Assembly (NCBI RefSeq): GCF_009569385.1
Contig: NZ_WBOF01000001.1
Coordinates: 1,674,001 to 1,738,000, forward strand
Length of the DNA: 64,000 nucleotides
From: Streptomyces kaniharaensis
GTDB lineage: Bacteria > Actinomycetota > Actinomycetes > Streptomycetales > Streptomycetaceae
Direction: 5' to 3'
Positions 56,720 to 64,000 of this stretch are shown here, piece by piece (the first letter of the stretch is position 1; every line of letters starts with the position of its first letter). Both the position numbers and the translations under genes were made by a program. The notes under the pieces are model-generated. The model was not told the DNA's origin. It was given only the letters and a program-made list of their open reading frames with translations, and did no database searches.

Positions 56720-56765
56720 GTCTCGTGCGCTCCAGAGTCGGGAGGTCGGGAGGTCGGGGGCGGGG

Positions 56766-57407
56766 TTACGGGCGCCGGGCGAAGCCGGGCATGCGCCGCT
56801 TCTTGTAGGACGGGCCCGCCGAGATCTCACGGGTGGTGCGGTAGCGGGCCAGCGTGCCCAGGCCGGGGCCGCCCTCGTCGTCGCCGCTGGCGGCGGCCAC
56901 CGGGTCGCGCCCGAAGCGGCGGCCGAGCAGCATCACCAGTGGCACCACGAACGGCGCGAGCAGCAGGTCGTACAGCAGGGCGCTGATCACCAGGCCGACG
57001 AGCCCGACGTGCCGGGCGGCGGTGTCGCCGACCAGCGCGCCGACCATCGCGTACAGCAGGGTGGAGGCGACGGCGGCGGCCGCGACCACCAGCAGCGCGC
57101 TGAAGACCGACCGCTGGCGGCCGTGCTCCGGGCGCAGCAGCCCGGCGGCGTAGCCCATCAGGCAGAGCACCAGCGCGTAGCGGCCGATCGCGTGGTCGGA
57201 CGGCGGCGCGAGGTCGGCCAGCAGTCCGGCCGCGAAGCCCACCACGCAGCCGCCGCCGGGCCCGTAGACCATGGCGAGGCCGACCACGACGAGCAGCAGT
57301 ATGTCCGGTGTGGCGCCCGGGAGTTGGAGCCGGCCGAAGACGCTGACCTGGAGGATCAGGCCGAGCAGGATCAGGACGGCGGAGACGGGGATGCGGGCGA
57401 GGCGCAT
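56766..57407 (-). CDS. mreD: rod-shape protein MreD
   Basis: A 213-residue membrane protein with about five helices (VSAVLILLGLILQVSVFGRL, ILLLVVVGLAMVYGPGGGCV, VGFAAGLLADLAPPSDHAIG) and the MreD-typical GFAAGLLADL. The C-terminal 45 residues are basic and cytoplasmic. Start ATG 57407, three bases after mreC. Confidence 0.93.
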   Translation of the reverse strand: MRLARIPVSAVLILLGLILQVSVFGRLQLPGATPDILLLVVVGLAMVYGPGGGCVVGFAAGLLADLAPPSDHAIGRYALVLCLMGYAAGLLRPEHGRQRSVFSALLVVAAAAVASTLLYAMVGALVGDTAARHVGLVGLVISALLYDLLLAPFVVPLVMLLGRRFGRDPVAAASGDDEGGPGLGTLARYRTTREISAGPSYKKRRMPGFARRP

Positions 57408-57410
57408 GGC

Positions 57411-58346
57411 TCAGTTCCCCCCAGTGGGCTTGGCGGGCGGGACGGCGGGGGCGGCCGGTGCGGCGGGGGTGGCCTGGCCCTGGGCGGGCGCGGGCGGCAG
57501 CACGCCGTCGCGCGGGTCGGCGCGCGGCGGCACGACCACGACGCCGACCAGGTCCAGCCGGGTGAACTGGACGAACGGCTCGACCAGCACGGTCTTGGTC
57601 AACTGTCCCGCGTTGGCCTGGACCTCCATGACCTTGCCGACCGGGACTCCGGGCACGAACGGACGGCCGCTCTGCGAGCCGAAGGTGACCAGCCGGTCGC
57701 CGGCCTTGACCTGCGCCTTGCCGTTGAGCAGGGAGACCTTCATCGGGCTGTCGCCGCCGCCGGAGGCGAAGCCGATCTCGCCGGTGCCCTCCAGGCGGGC
57801 GCCCGCGGTGAAGCCGGGGTCGGAGGCGAGCAGCACGGTGGCGGTGGTGCGGGCGACGGTGGTGATCCGGCCGACCAGGCCCTGACCGTTGATCACCGTC
57901 ATGTCCCGGGTGAGGCCGTCGTCGCTGCCGGCGTCGATGGTGATGGTCCAGGAGAAACCCTGGGCCGGGCCGATCGCGATGACCTGGGCGGCCTTGACGG
58001 TGTATCCGCCGGCGCCGGCGGTGCGCAGCAGGTCGTCGAGCTGTTTGGTGCGCCCGGCGGCCATGTCGGAGGAGGCGAGCTTCTGCCGCAGTTCGGTGTT
58101 CTCGCGGGCGAGCTGGTCGGTGCGGCCGCTGTGGGTGGCGGCGTCGCGGAAGGCCCGGACGGTGTTGGCGACCGGGTCGACCACGCTGGCGGCACCGCGC
58201 TCGACCGGGCCGAGGACGCCGGCGGCGGCGTGCCGGGCACCGACGAGCGGGGAGCTCTCACCGCCCTTGATGTCCACGGTGATGAGCGCGAAGGCGACGG
58301 CCACCAGCAGGATGAGCAGCAGCCGGCTCTCTCGTGTGTCCCTCAC
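57411..58346 (-). CDS. mreC: rod-shape protein MreC
   Basis: A 311-residue protein from GTG 58346: one membrane helix (LLLILLVAVAFALITVDI), a coiled-coil segment (DQLARENTELRQKLASSD), a beta-rich periplasmic-type domain (GFSWTITIDAGSDDGLTRDM, RITTVARTTATVLLASDPGF), and a Pro/Ala-rich tail. It links MreB to RodA/PBP2. Confidence 0.95.
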   Translation of the reverse strand: MRDTRESRLLLILLVAVAFALITVDIKGGESSPLVGARHAAAGVLGPVERGAASVVDPVANTVRAFRDAATHSGRTDQLARENTELRQKLASSDMAAGRTKQLDDLLRTAGAGGYTVKAAQVIAIGPAQGFSWTITIDAGSDDGLTRDMTVINGQGLVGRITTVARTTATVLLASDPGFTAGARLEGTGEIGFASGGGDSPMKVSLLNGKAQVKAGDRLVTFGSQSGRPFVPGVPVGKVMEVQANAGQLTKTVLVEPFVQFTRLDLVGVVVVPPRADPRDGVLPPAPAQGQATPAAPAAPAVPPAKPTGGN

Positions 58347-58445
58347 GGTGCTGGTACTGCCCCTTCGTACCTGGCCGGCCGCCGGGGCCGTGGGGCCCGG
58401 GCGGCGGCGGCCCGTTCAGTTGACGGTCGGATGTCGGTCGCGGTG

Positions 58446-59483
58446 CTAGCGGCGCGGCTGCGCGTCGAGCACCTGCTGGAGCGCCTCGAACTCCTCGACG
58501 CACTTGCCGGAGCCGAGCGCGACGGAGTCGAGCGGGTTCTCCGCGATGTGGATCGGCATGCCGGTCTCGCGGCGCAGCCGCTCGTCGAGGCCGCGCAGCA
58601 GGGCGCCGCCGCCGGTGAGCACGATGCCCCGGTCCATGACGTCGCCGGCCAGCTCGGGCGGGCACTGGTCGAGGGTGGTCTTGACCGCGTCGATGATCGA
58701 GTTCACCGGCTCGTCGATGGCCTCGCGGACCTCGGCGGCGGAGATGACGACGGTCTTGGGCAGGCCGCTGACGAGGTCGCGGCCGCGGATCTCGGCGTGC
58801 TCGTCCTTCTCGCCCTCCGGGCCGAAGGCGCTGCCGATGCTCATCTTGATCTGCTCGGCGCTGCGCTCGCCGAGGAGCAGTGAGTACTCCTTCTTGATGT
58901 GCTGGACGATCGCGTTGTCGAGTTCGTCGCCGGCGACCCGGATGGACTGGGCGGTGACGATGCCGCCGAGGGAGATGACCGCGACCTCGGTGGTGCCGCC
59001 GCCGATGTCGACGACCATGTTGCCGGTGGCCTCGTGGACGGGCAGCCCGGCGCCGATCGCGGCGGCCATCGGCTCCTCGATGATGTGCACCTGACGGGCG
59101 CCGGCCTGCGAGGAGGCCTCGATGACGGCGCGGCGCTCGACCCCGGTGATGCCGGAGGGCACGCAGACGACGACGCGGGGGCGGGCCATCCAGCGGCGGC
59201 GGTGGATCTTGAGGATGAAGTAGCGGAGCATCCGCTCGGTGATCTCGAAGTCGGCGATCACGCCGTCCTTGAGCGGGCGGATGGCGACGATGTTGCCGGG
59301 CGTGCGGCCGATCATCTTCTTCGCCTCGGCGCCGACCGCGAGGATGCCGCCGGTGTTGGTGTTCACGGCGACGACGGACGGCTCGTTGAGGACGATTCCC
59401 TTGCCCCTGACGTACACCAGCGTGTTGGCAGTTCCGAGGTCGATCGCCAGGTCTCGGCCGATGAACGACAGGTTGCTCGCCAT
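58446..59483 (-). CDS. mreB: actin-like protein MreB
   Basis: A 345-residue actin-fold ATPase: phosphate-1 motif [29 protein letters not shown] (phosphate 2), and an adenosine motif with LTGGGALL. First gene of the cluster. In Streptomyces MreB directs aerial hyphae and spore walls. Downstream mreC starts 99 bases later. Confidence 0.97.
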   Translation of the reverse strand: MASNLSFIGRDLAIDLGTANTLVYVRGKGIVLNEPSVVAVNTNTGGILAVGAEAKKMIGRTPGNIVAIRPLKDGVIADFEITERMLRYFILKIHRRRWMARPRVVVCVPSGITGVERRAVIEASSQAGARQVHIIEEPMAAAIGAGLPVHEATGNMVVDIGGGTTEVAVISLGGIVTAQSIRVAGDELDNAIVQHIKKEYSLLLGERSAEQIKMSIGSAFGPEGEKDEHAEIRGRDLVSGLPKTVVISAAEVREAIDEPVNSIIDAVKTTLDQCPPELAGDVMDRGIVLTGGGALLRGLDERLRRETGMPIHIAENPLDSVALGSGKCVEEFEALQQVLDAQPRR

Positions 59484-59721
59484 GGGGTGTAGGTGCCTTC
59501 CCGGGCTCGGAGTTCATGGGAGTGGACGTATGCGCGCGCCCACGCTTGGGCGGAGACCAGCTGAGCTGCCTTACCGGGCCCTTGAGTCGCGTCCATCGTA
59601 GTCACGCCACTCGGAACGGACATCGACGCGGGGCATACCGTCCATTGTCCGGAGCGTGATCGCTTCTCCGAGCATTGGGACGCCGTGTCGGCGCCCCCAG
59701 TTCCCTATTTCACGATAAGAG

Positions 59722-59754
59722 TGCCCCGGCCGGGCCAACGGTCCGGCCGGGGCA
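59722..59754 (-). terminator. terminator after ndk
   Basis: A perfect 12-base stem (59722-59733 with 59743-59754), followed by TCTTATC on the minus strand, 35 bases past the ndk stop. The rest of 59484-59789 holds the mreB promoter region and no gene. Confidence 0.8.
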
Positions 59755-59789
59755 GTCCTGGGTCCTCCCGGCGTGTCGCCGGGCCGGAC

Positions 59790-60203
59790 TCAGGCGTGCG
59801 CGGGGAAGAAGATCTTGATCTCGCGCTCGGCGGACTCCGGGGAGTCGGAGGCGTGGATCAGGTTCTCGCGGGTGATCGTCGCGTAGTCACCGCGGATGGT
59901 GCCGGCCCCGGCCTCCAGCGGGTTGGTGGCACCGGCCAGCATGCGGATGCCGCGGACGACCTCCTCGCCCTCGACGATCATCGCGATCGACGGGCCGGAG
60001 GTCATGAACTCCAGCAGCGGCTCGTAGAACGGGCGGCCGACGTGCTCCGCGTAGTGCTGCTCCAGCGTCGCCCGGTCGAAGGTGCGCAGCTCGACGGCGG
60101 TCAGCCGCCAGCCGGCCTTGCGCTCGATGCGGCTGATGATCTCGCCGGCCAGGCCACGGCGGACGGCGTCGGGCTTGAGCAGGACGAGAGTGCGCTGGGA
60201 CAC
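59790..60203 (-). CDS. ndk: nucleoside diphosphate kinase
   Basis: A 137-residue enzyme from GTG 60203 (SQRTLVLLKPDAVRRGLAGE), with AGGAGA upstream. The phosphohistidine is His117 in NLIHASDSPESAEREI. It balances NTP pools. Length is typical. Confidence 0.98.
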   Translation of the reverse strand: MSQRTLVLLKPDAVRRGLAGEIISRIERKAGWRLTAVELRTFDRATLEQHYAEHVGRPFYEPLLEFMTSGPSIAMIVEGEEVVRGIRMLAGATNPLEAGAGTIRGDYATITRENLIHASDSPESAEREIKIFFPAHA

Positions 60204-60290
60204 GGTGCGTCTCCTGGGGATTCGGTTCGGCATGCGGTATGCGACTACCCGCAGAGGTTACCTTGCGTGAGCGACCCCCCGGCCCGCTGG

Positions 60291-60296
60291 TCTAGG
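60291..60296. repeat. target-site duplication, left copy (TCTAGG)
   Basis: TCTAGG at 60291-60296 and again at 61737-61742 borders the insertion sequence. Six bases is shorter than the duplications often quoted for IS4-group elements, so exact ends may differ by a base or two. Confidence 0.6.
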
Positions 60297-60340
60297 CCCA
60301 ATGCCAGTGACTTTGTGGTCCGTGCCTCGTTGGTTGTGGT

Positions 60341-61564
60341 GTGGCGAGGGTGGGGCAGGTCAAGTCGCCTGCGGGTGAGCGGTTGTCGGACCGGATCGCG
60401 ATCGGGGTGCTGACCCAGGCGTTTCCGCCGGGTCTGGTCGATGAGGTGATCGCCGAGACCGGGCGGGGCGAGAAACGCAGCCGTCTGCTGCCGGCGCGGG
60501 TGGTCGTGTACTTCGTCCTGGCGATGTGCCTGTTCTTCGGGCAGGGCTATGAAGAGGTCGCCCGGCTGCTGGGTGAGGGGCTCGGGGACGGGCGGCGGTC
60601 GTGGCGGGTGCCCACGACCGCCGCGATCGGGCGGGCCCGCCGGCGGCTGGGCCCGGAGCCCTTGCGGCTGCTGTTCGCGCGGGTATGCCGTCCGGTGGTG
60701 GTGCCCGGGACGGCGGGTGCCTGGTACCGGCGCTGGCAGCTGGTCGCGGTGGACGGGACCACGCTGGACCTGGCGGACACCGAGGCCAACGACGAGTTCT
60801 TCGGCCGGCCGGGATCAGGGCGCGGGAGCGGCGCGTTCCCGCAGGCCAGGCTGGTCGGGCTGGCGGAGTGCGGCACCCACACCGTGTTCGGCGCCGCGTT
60901 GGGGCCGCTGTCGGTCAGCGAGCAGACCCTGTCCCGGCAGTTGTTCGCTCACCTGCGGGCGGGGATGCTGCTGCTGGCCGATCGCGGCTTCTACGGGTTC
61001 GAGCTGTGGCAGCAGGCGCGGGCCACCGGCGCGGACCTGCTGTGGCGGGTCAAGAAGAACGCGGCGCTGCCGGTGACGCGGGTGCTCGACGACGGCTCCT
61101 ACCTCAGCACGATCCACGCCGAGCGGGACCGCGGGACGCGCCGCAACCCGGTGACGGTGCGGGTCGTGGAGTACACCCTGGCCCGCACTGGCGAGGCAAC
61201 CGTCTACCGCCTGGTCACCACCCTCCTGGACCCGAAGGAGGCACCAGCCGCCGAACTCGCGGCACTCTACGTCCAGCGCTGGGAGATCGAGACCACCCTG
61301 GACGAGATCAAGACCCACCAGCGCGGCCCCAGGCTCGTCCTGCGCTCCAAGTACCCGTGGGGAGTCGAGCAGGAGGTCTACGGCCTCCTGCTCGTCCACT
61401 ACGCGATCCGACAGCTGATGCACCAGGCCGCCCTGCACCAGGGCATCGACCCCGACCGGCTGTCCTTCACCCGCAGCCTGCGGGTTGTACGCCGCCAGGT
61501 ACCCGCCCAGGCGGGACTTTCCCCCCGGCAGACTCGCCAGGGCACTCACCCGCACCCTGGCTGA
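60341..61564 (+). CDS. IS4-family transposase, N-terminal frame
   Basis: A 407-residue frame from GTG 60341. DDE catalytic features: VDGTTLDL, LLADRGFYG, and the IS4 signature YVQRWEIETTLDEIK (Y-2-R-3-E-6-K). The expected C-terminus (RLARALTRTLAEIAERLLPE) lies in the next frame, so this frame ends prematurely after about 61525 with non-homologous residues. A one-base difference in the TTTCCCCCC tract (61518-61526) explains it: either an inactivating slip or a programmed frameshift. Confidence 0.85.
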   Translation: MARVGQVKSPAGERLSDRIAIGVLTQAFPPGLVDEVIAETGRGEKRSRLLPARVVVYFVLAMCLFFGQGYEEVARLLGEGLGDGRRSWRVPTTAAIGRARRRLGPEPLRLLFARVCRPVVVPGTAGAWYRRWQLVAVDGTTLDLADTEANDEFFGRPGSGRGSGAFPQARLVGLAECGTHTVFGAALGPLSVSEQTLSRQLFAHLRAGMLLLADRGFYGFELWQQARATGADLLWRVKKNAALPVTRVLDDGSYLSTIHAERDRGTRRNPVTVRVVEYTLARTGEATVYRLVTTLLDPKEAPAAELAALYVQRWEIETTLDEIKTHQRGPRLVLRSKYPWGVEQEVYGLLLVHYAIRQLMHQAALHQGIDPDRLSFTRSLRVVRRQVPAQAGLSPRQTRQGTHPHPG

Positions 61565-61721
61565 GATCGCCGAACGCCTGCTGCCCGAACGCCGCCACCG
61601 GACCTGCCCCCACGTCATCAAACGCAAGATGTCCAACTGGCCCCTCAAACGCGCCCAACACCGCAACTGGCCACCGCCCCAACCGGCCACCGTCACGATC
61701 ACCCAGCGGGACACAACTTAA
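61512..61721 (+). pseudogene. IS4 transposase C-terminal frame
   Basis: The second frame carries FPPGRLARALTRTLAEIAER and KRKMSNWPLKRAQHRNWPPP, the usual end of this transposase family, and stops at TAA 61719-61721 next to the right terminal repeat. It joins the first frame near 61518-61526. It has no own start with a ribosome site. Confidence 0.75.
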
Positions 61722-61737
61722 GTCACTGCCATTGGGT

Positions 61738-62091
61738 CTAGGCCTGCGCAGCGGCGGCGACCTCGGCCGCAGCGCGGGCGGCCTTGAACTCGTCCACCTT
61801 GCGGCCGTAGTGGACGGAGCACCACCAGAGGCCGGCGAAGACCGCGCCGAGGGCGAACATGGTCGGCAGGACGAAGCCGCTCGCGATCAGGCCGATCTGC
61901 AGCGCCCAGCCGATGGCCACCGCGCCCGGGCGGTCGATCATCCCGCACAGTGCGACGCAGAGTGCCATGGCGATCCCGGTGACGATCCAGATCGTGGCCG
62001 TGGAGACGTCGGAGAGCCGCATCGCGACCAGCCCGGCGAACATGGCCAGGAGGGCCTCGCCGATCAGCGTCGAGGAACAGAGCGTCCTCAT
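61738..62091 (-). CDS. DUF4233-type small membrane protein
   Basis: A 117-residue protein from ATG 62091: GEALLAMFAGLVAMRLS, a second helix (IWIVTGIAMALCVALCGMI), then AIGWALQIGLIASGFVLPTM and FALGAVFAGLWWCSVHYG, then a charged Ala-rich tail. Four membrane helices. The start lies one base past the folC stop with GGAAG inside folC, so the two are cotranscribed. Its TAG stop falls within the TCTAGG duplicated by the insertion sequence. Unknown function. Confidence 0.85.
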   Translation of the reverse strand: MRTLCSSTLIGEALLAMFAGLVAMRLSDVSTATIWIVTGIAMALCVALCGMIDRPGAVAIGWALQIGLIASGFVLPTMFALGAVFAGLWWCSVHYGRKVDEFKAARAAAEVAAAAQA

Positions 62092-62092
62092 G

Positions 62093-63490
62093 TCACTTCC
62101 TCCCGAGCAGCAGGCGGGCCTCGCCCACCGTGATGACCGAACCGGTGATCAGCACCCCGGCGCCACCGAGGTCGCCCTCCTCCTCGGCCAGGGTGACGGC
62201 GGCGGCGATGGCCTCGTCGAGCCGGGGCTCGACCTGGACGCGGTCCTCGCCGAAGATCTCGACGGCCAGCGCCGCGAGGGCGTCGACGTCCATCGCGCGG
62301 TGGGTGGAGTTCTGGGTGATGACGACCTCGGCCAGGACCGGCTCGAAGGCCTCCAGCAGGCCGGCCACGTCCTTGTCGCCGGAGGTGCCGATGACACCGA
62401 CGAGGCGGGTGAAGCCGAAGGCCTCGCCGAGCGCGGCGACGGTGGCCTGGGCGCCGTGCGGGTTGTGCGCGGCGTCGAGGATGATCGTCGGGCTGCGGCG
62501 GACGACCTCCAGGCGGCCCGGCGAGGAGACGCCGGAGAAGGCCTGGCGGATCTTGTCCACGTCGAGCTGTCCGCCACGGGCGCCGCCGACCCCGAAGAAC
62601 GCCTCGACCGCGGCCAGCGCGAGGGCCGCGTTGTGGGCCTGGTGCTCGCCGTGCAGCGGGATGAAGACGTCCTCGTACTCCTCGCCGCCGAGCCCGCGCA
62701 GCGTCACCATCTGGCCGCCGACGGCGACTTCGCGGCGGATCACGCCGAACTCCATGCCCTCGCGGGCGACGGTGGCGTCCACCTCGACGGCGCGCCGCAG
62801 GATGGTCTGGGCGGCGTCCAGCTGCTGCTGGGCGACGACGGCGACGGCACCGGGCTTGATGATGCCGGACTTCTCGACGGCGATGTCGCCGGTGGTCTCG
62901 CCGAGCTTGTCGGTGTGGTCCAGCCCGATCGGGGTGATCACGGCGACGGCGGCGTCGATGACGTTGGTGGCGTCCCAGGAGCCGCCCATGCCGACCTCGA
63001 CCACGGCGACGTCGACGGGGGCGTCGGCGAAGGCGGCGTAGGCCATGCCGGTCAGCACCTCGAAGAATGACATCGGCACCGGCTGCTGGGCGTCGACCAT
63101 CTCCACGTAGGGCGCGATGTCGCGGTAGACCTCGACGAAGCGCTCGGGGGTGATCGGGGCGCCGTCCAGGCTGATCCGCTCGGTGACGGTCTCCACGTGC
63201 GGGCTGGTGTAGCGGCCGGTGCGCAGCTCGAAGGTGTTGAGCAGCTGCTCGATCATCCGGGCGGTGGAGGTCTTGCCGTTGGTGCCGGTGATGTGGATGG
63301 ACGGGTAGGACCGCTGGGGCTGGCCCAGGATGTCCATCAGCGCCTCGATCCGGTCGAGCGAGGGCTCCAGCTTGTTCTCCGGCCAGCGCTTGGCGAGTTC
63401 CAGCTCGGCGTCGCGCAGCGCGTCGCCGGTGCCGCCGTCGGCGGGCCGGAGGGTGTACGGGTTCGGGTCGGCCTTGTCGCTCACGACCAC
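62093..63490 (-). CDS. folC: folylpolyglutamate synthase / dihydrofolate synthase
   Basis: A 465-residue Mur-ligase-fold enzyme adding glutamate to folates. It has the P-loop ITGTNGKTSTARM, GRYTSPHVETVTERI, VVEVGMGGSWDATNVI and LDAAHNPHGAQ. The start is GTG 63490, or GTG 63484 (VSDKADPNPY) six bases after TAGACT, in which case the message may be leaderless. It is followed directly by the DUF4233 gene. Confidence 0.95.
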   Translation of the reverse strand: MVVSDKADPNPYTLRPADGGTGDALRDAELELAKRWPENKLEPSLDRIEALMDILGQPQRSYPSIHITGTNGKTSTARMIEQLLNTFELRTGRYTSPHVETVTERISLDGAPITPERFVEVYRDIAPYVEMVDAQQPVPMSFFEVLTGMAYAAFADAPVDVAVVEVGMGGSWDATNVIDAAVAVITPIGLDHTDKLGETTGDIAVEKSGIIKPGAVAVVAQQQLDAAQTILRRAVEVDATVAREGMEFGVIRREVAVGGQMVTLRGLGGEEYEDVFIPLHGEHQAHNAALALAAVEAFFGVGGARGGQLDVDKIRQAFSGVSSPGRLEVVRRSPTIILDAAHNPHGAQATVAALGEAFGFTRLVGVIGTSGDKDVAGLLEAFEPVLAEVVITQNSTHRAMDVDALAALAVEIFGEDRVQVEPRLDEAIAAAVTLAEEEGDLGGAGVLITGSVITVGEARLLLGRK

Positions 63491-63530
63491 AGTCTACGGA
63501 GGCTCGGCGGGAGCCCGGGCGTGGCCGGGT

Positions 63531-64000
63531 TCAGACCCCTGCCCGGGCCTCCGGGACGGGCGTCGCGGCGCGGGGGTGCCGGCGGCGCAACTCGGCTGTG
63601 ATCTCGGCGAGTTCACCGTCGGGCAGGAGCGGGAGCATCATCGCGACGCCCTGCAGCAGGCCGCCCAGCAGGAAGGTGGTGTCGGCGGTCGAGGCGACCA
63701 GGCCGCGGACCTCGGCCACCCCGCCCGCGGCCACCGCCTCGATCAGCCGGGCGGCGTCCATGGTCTCCTCGTCCACCTCGACCGCGCCGGTGTCGGCCGG
63801 AGCCCGCCGGGCCATGGCGCGCAGCACCTTGTCGCCGACCGCGGGGGCGTACGCCTTGCGGACCGCCTCCGCGGCGATCCAGGCGAGCAGGGTGGTCACC
63901 TCGCGCTCGGCGTGCTCCGCGCACAGCAGATCCAGCTCGTGGTCGAACGCGAGCTGGTTCCCGTGCCGGAACGCGAGCAGCAGCGTCGCCGCCCTGGTCT
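63531..64000 (-). CDS. hypothetical protein, 5' end beyond the window
   Basis: The open frame reaches the window edge; about 155 residues are visible. The start of what is seen reads TRAATLLLAFRHGNQLAFDH, then LLCAEHAEREVTTLLAWIAA and STADTTFLLGGLLQGVAMML, ending in an Arg/Pro tail. The internal GTG at 63899 is not needed as a start since coding character continues upstream. Family not recognised. Confidence 0.65.
   Translation of the reverse strand, partial: TRAATLLLAFRHGNQLAFDHELDLLCAEHAEREVTTLLAWIAAEAVRKAYAPAVGDKVLRAMARRAPADTGAVEVDEETMDAARLIEAVAAGGVAEVRGLVASTADTTFLLGGLLQGVAMMLPLLPDGELAEITAELRRRHPRAATPVPEARAGV

Larger units (their letters stand above)
60297..61736 (+). mobile_element. IS4-type insertion sequence, 1,440 bp
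   Basis: Terminal inverted repeats are 60297-60313 (CCCAATGCCAGTGACTT) and the complement of 61720-61736, 17 bases with one mismatch. One transposase reading region spans nearly the whole element. It inserted between ndk and a DUF4233 gene, with the right duplication restoring the stop codon of that gene. Confidence 0.88.

Overview
This window is chromosomal DNA from a high-GC actinomycete of the family Streptomycetaceae (Streptomyces or Kitasatospora). The evidence is the very high G+C, frequent GTG starts, strong G/C third-position bias, and a gene order that, from memory, follows the Streptomyces core chromosome: rpsT, holA, comEC/comEA, leuS, rsfS, nadD, proA, proB, obg, rpmA, rplU, rne, a radical-SAM gene, rodA, pbp2, mreD, mreC, mreB, ndk, folC. 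Most core genes lie on the minus strand.

Region 1 (1-13.1 kb) holds rpsT(+), convergent holA(-), a secreted M14 carboxypeptidase(+), comEC/comEA(-), a DegV-family protein, a membrane-anchored coiled-coil protein and leuS(-). The leuS leader encodes a 12-residue peptide with three consecutive Leu codons, followed by an intrinsic terminator. This looks like classical ribosome-mediated attenuation. Region 2 (13.1-17.5 kb) has a TPR regulator-like protein and three identical tRNA-Ala(GGC) genes. Two of these flank a divergent MFS exporter and MmyB-type regulator pair. Region 3 (17.6-36.6 kb) runs nadD, a LytR_C/LCP-like protein, rsfS and a histidine phosphatase that seems to use a CTG start. It continues with two short single-span membrane proteins, an M48 protease, two related membrane proteins, proA, proB, a lipoprotein, obg, rpmA, rplU, the giant rne and a DUF2344 gene.

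Region 4 (36.90-49.61 kb) is a 12.7-kb integrative element of the AICE (pSAM2-like) type. It carries a large serine recombinase, a rolling-circle-like Rep, an FtsK/TraB-type translocase, small transfer/activator genes and a GntR (KorSA-like) repressor. It sits in the 3' end of the radical-SAM gene that normally neighbours the DUF2344 gene. The element supplies a new C-terminus to that gene, and the original C-terminus remains as a remnant at the other junction. Its cargo is a compact block of overlapping genes (HATPase, zinc-knuckle peptide, 118-aa and 94-aa unknown proteins). This block is divergent from an HTH/TPR regulator plus creatininase-fold amidohydrolase, with a perfect palindromic operator candidate between them. 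A lower-GC membrane protein of unknown function follows. This cargo is the best candidate here for an undescribed system.

Region 5 (49.5-64 kb) holds the radical-SAM gene, a second M14-like peptidase and the cell-elongation cluster mreB-mreC-mreD-pbp2-rodA. It ends with ndk, a 1,440-bp IS4-type insertion (transposase split by a one-base frame change) placed exactly at the stop codon of a DUF4233 gene, folC, and a truncated unknown gene at the right edge. No rRNA, CRISPR array or biosynthetic gene cluster was seen. Family assignments come from motifs and memory, not from database searches.
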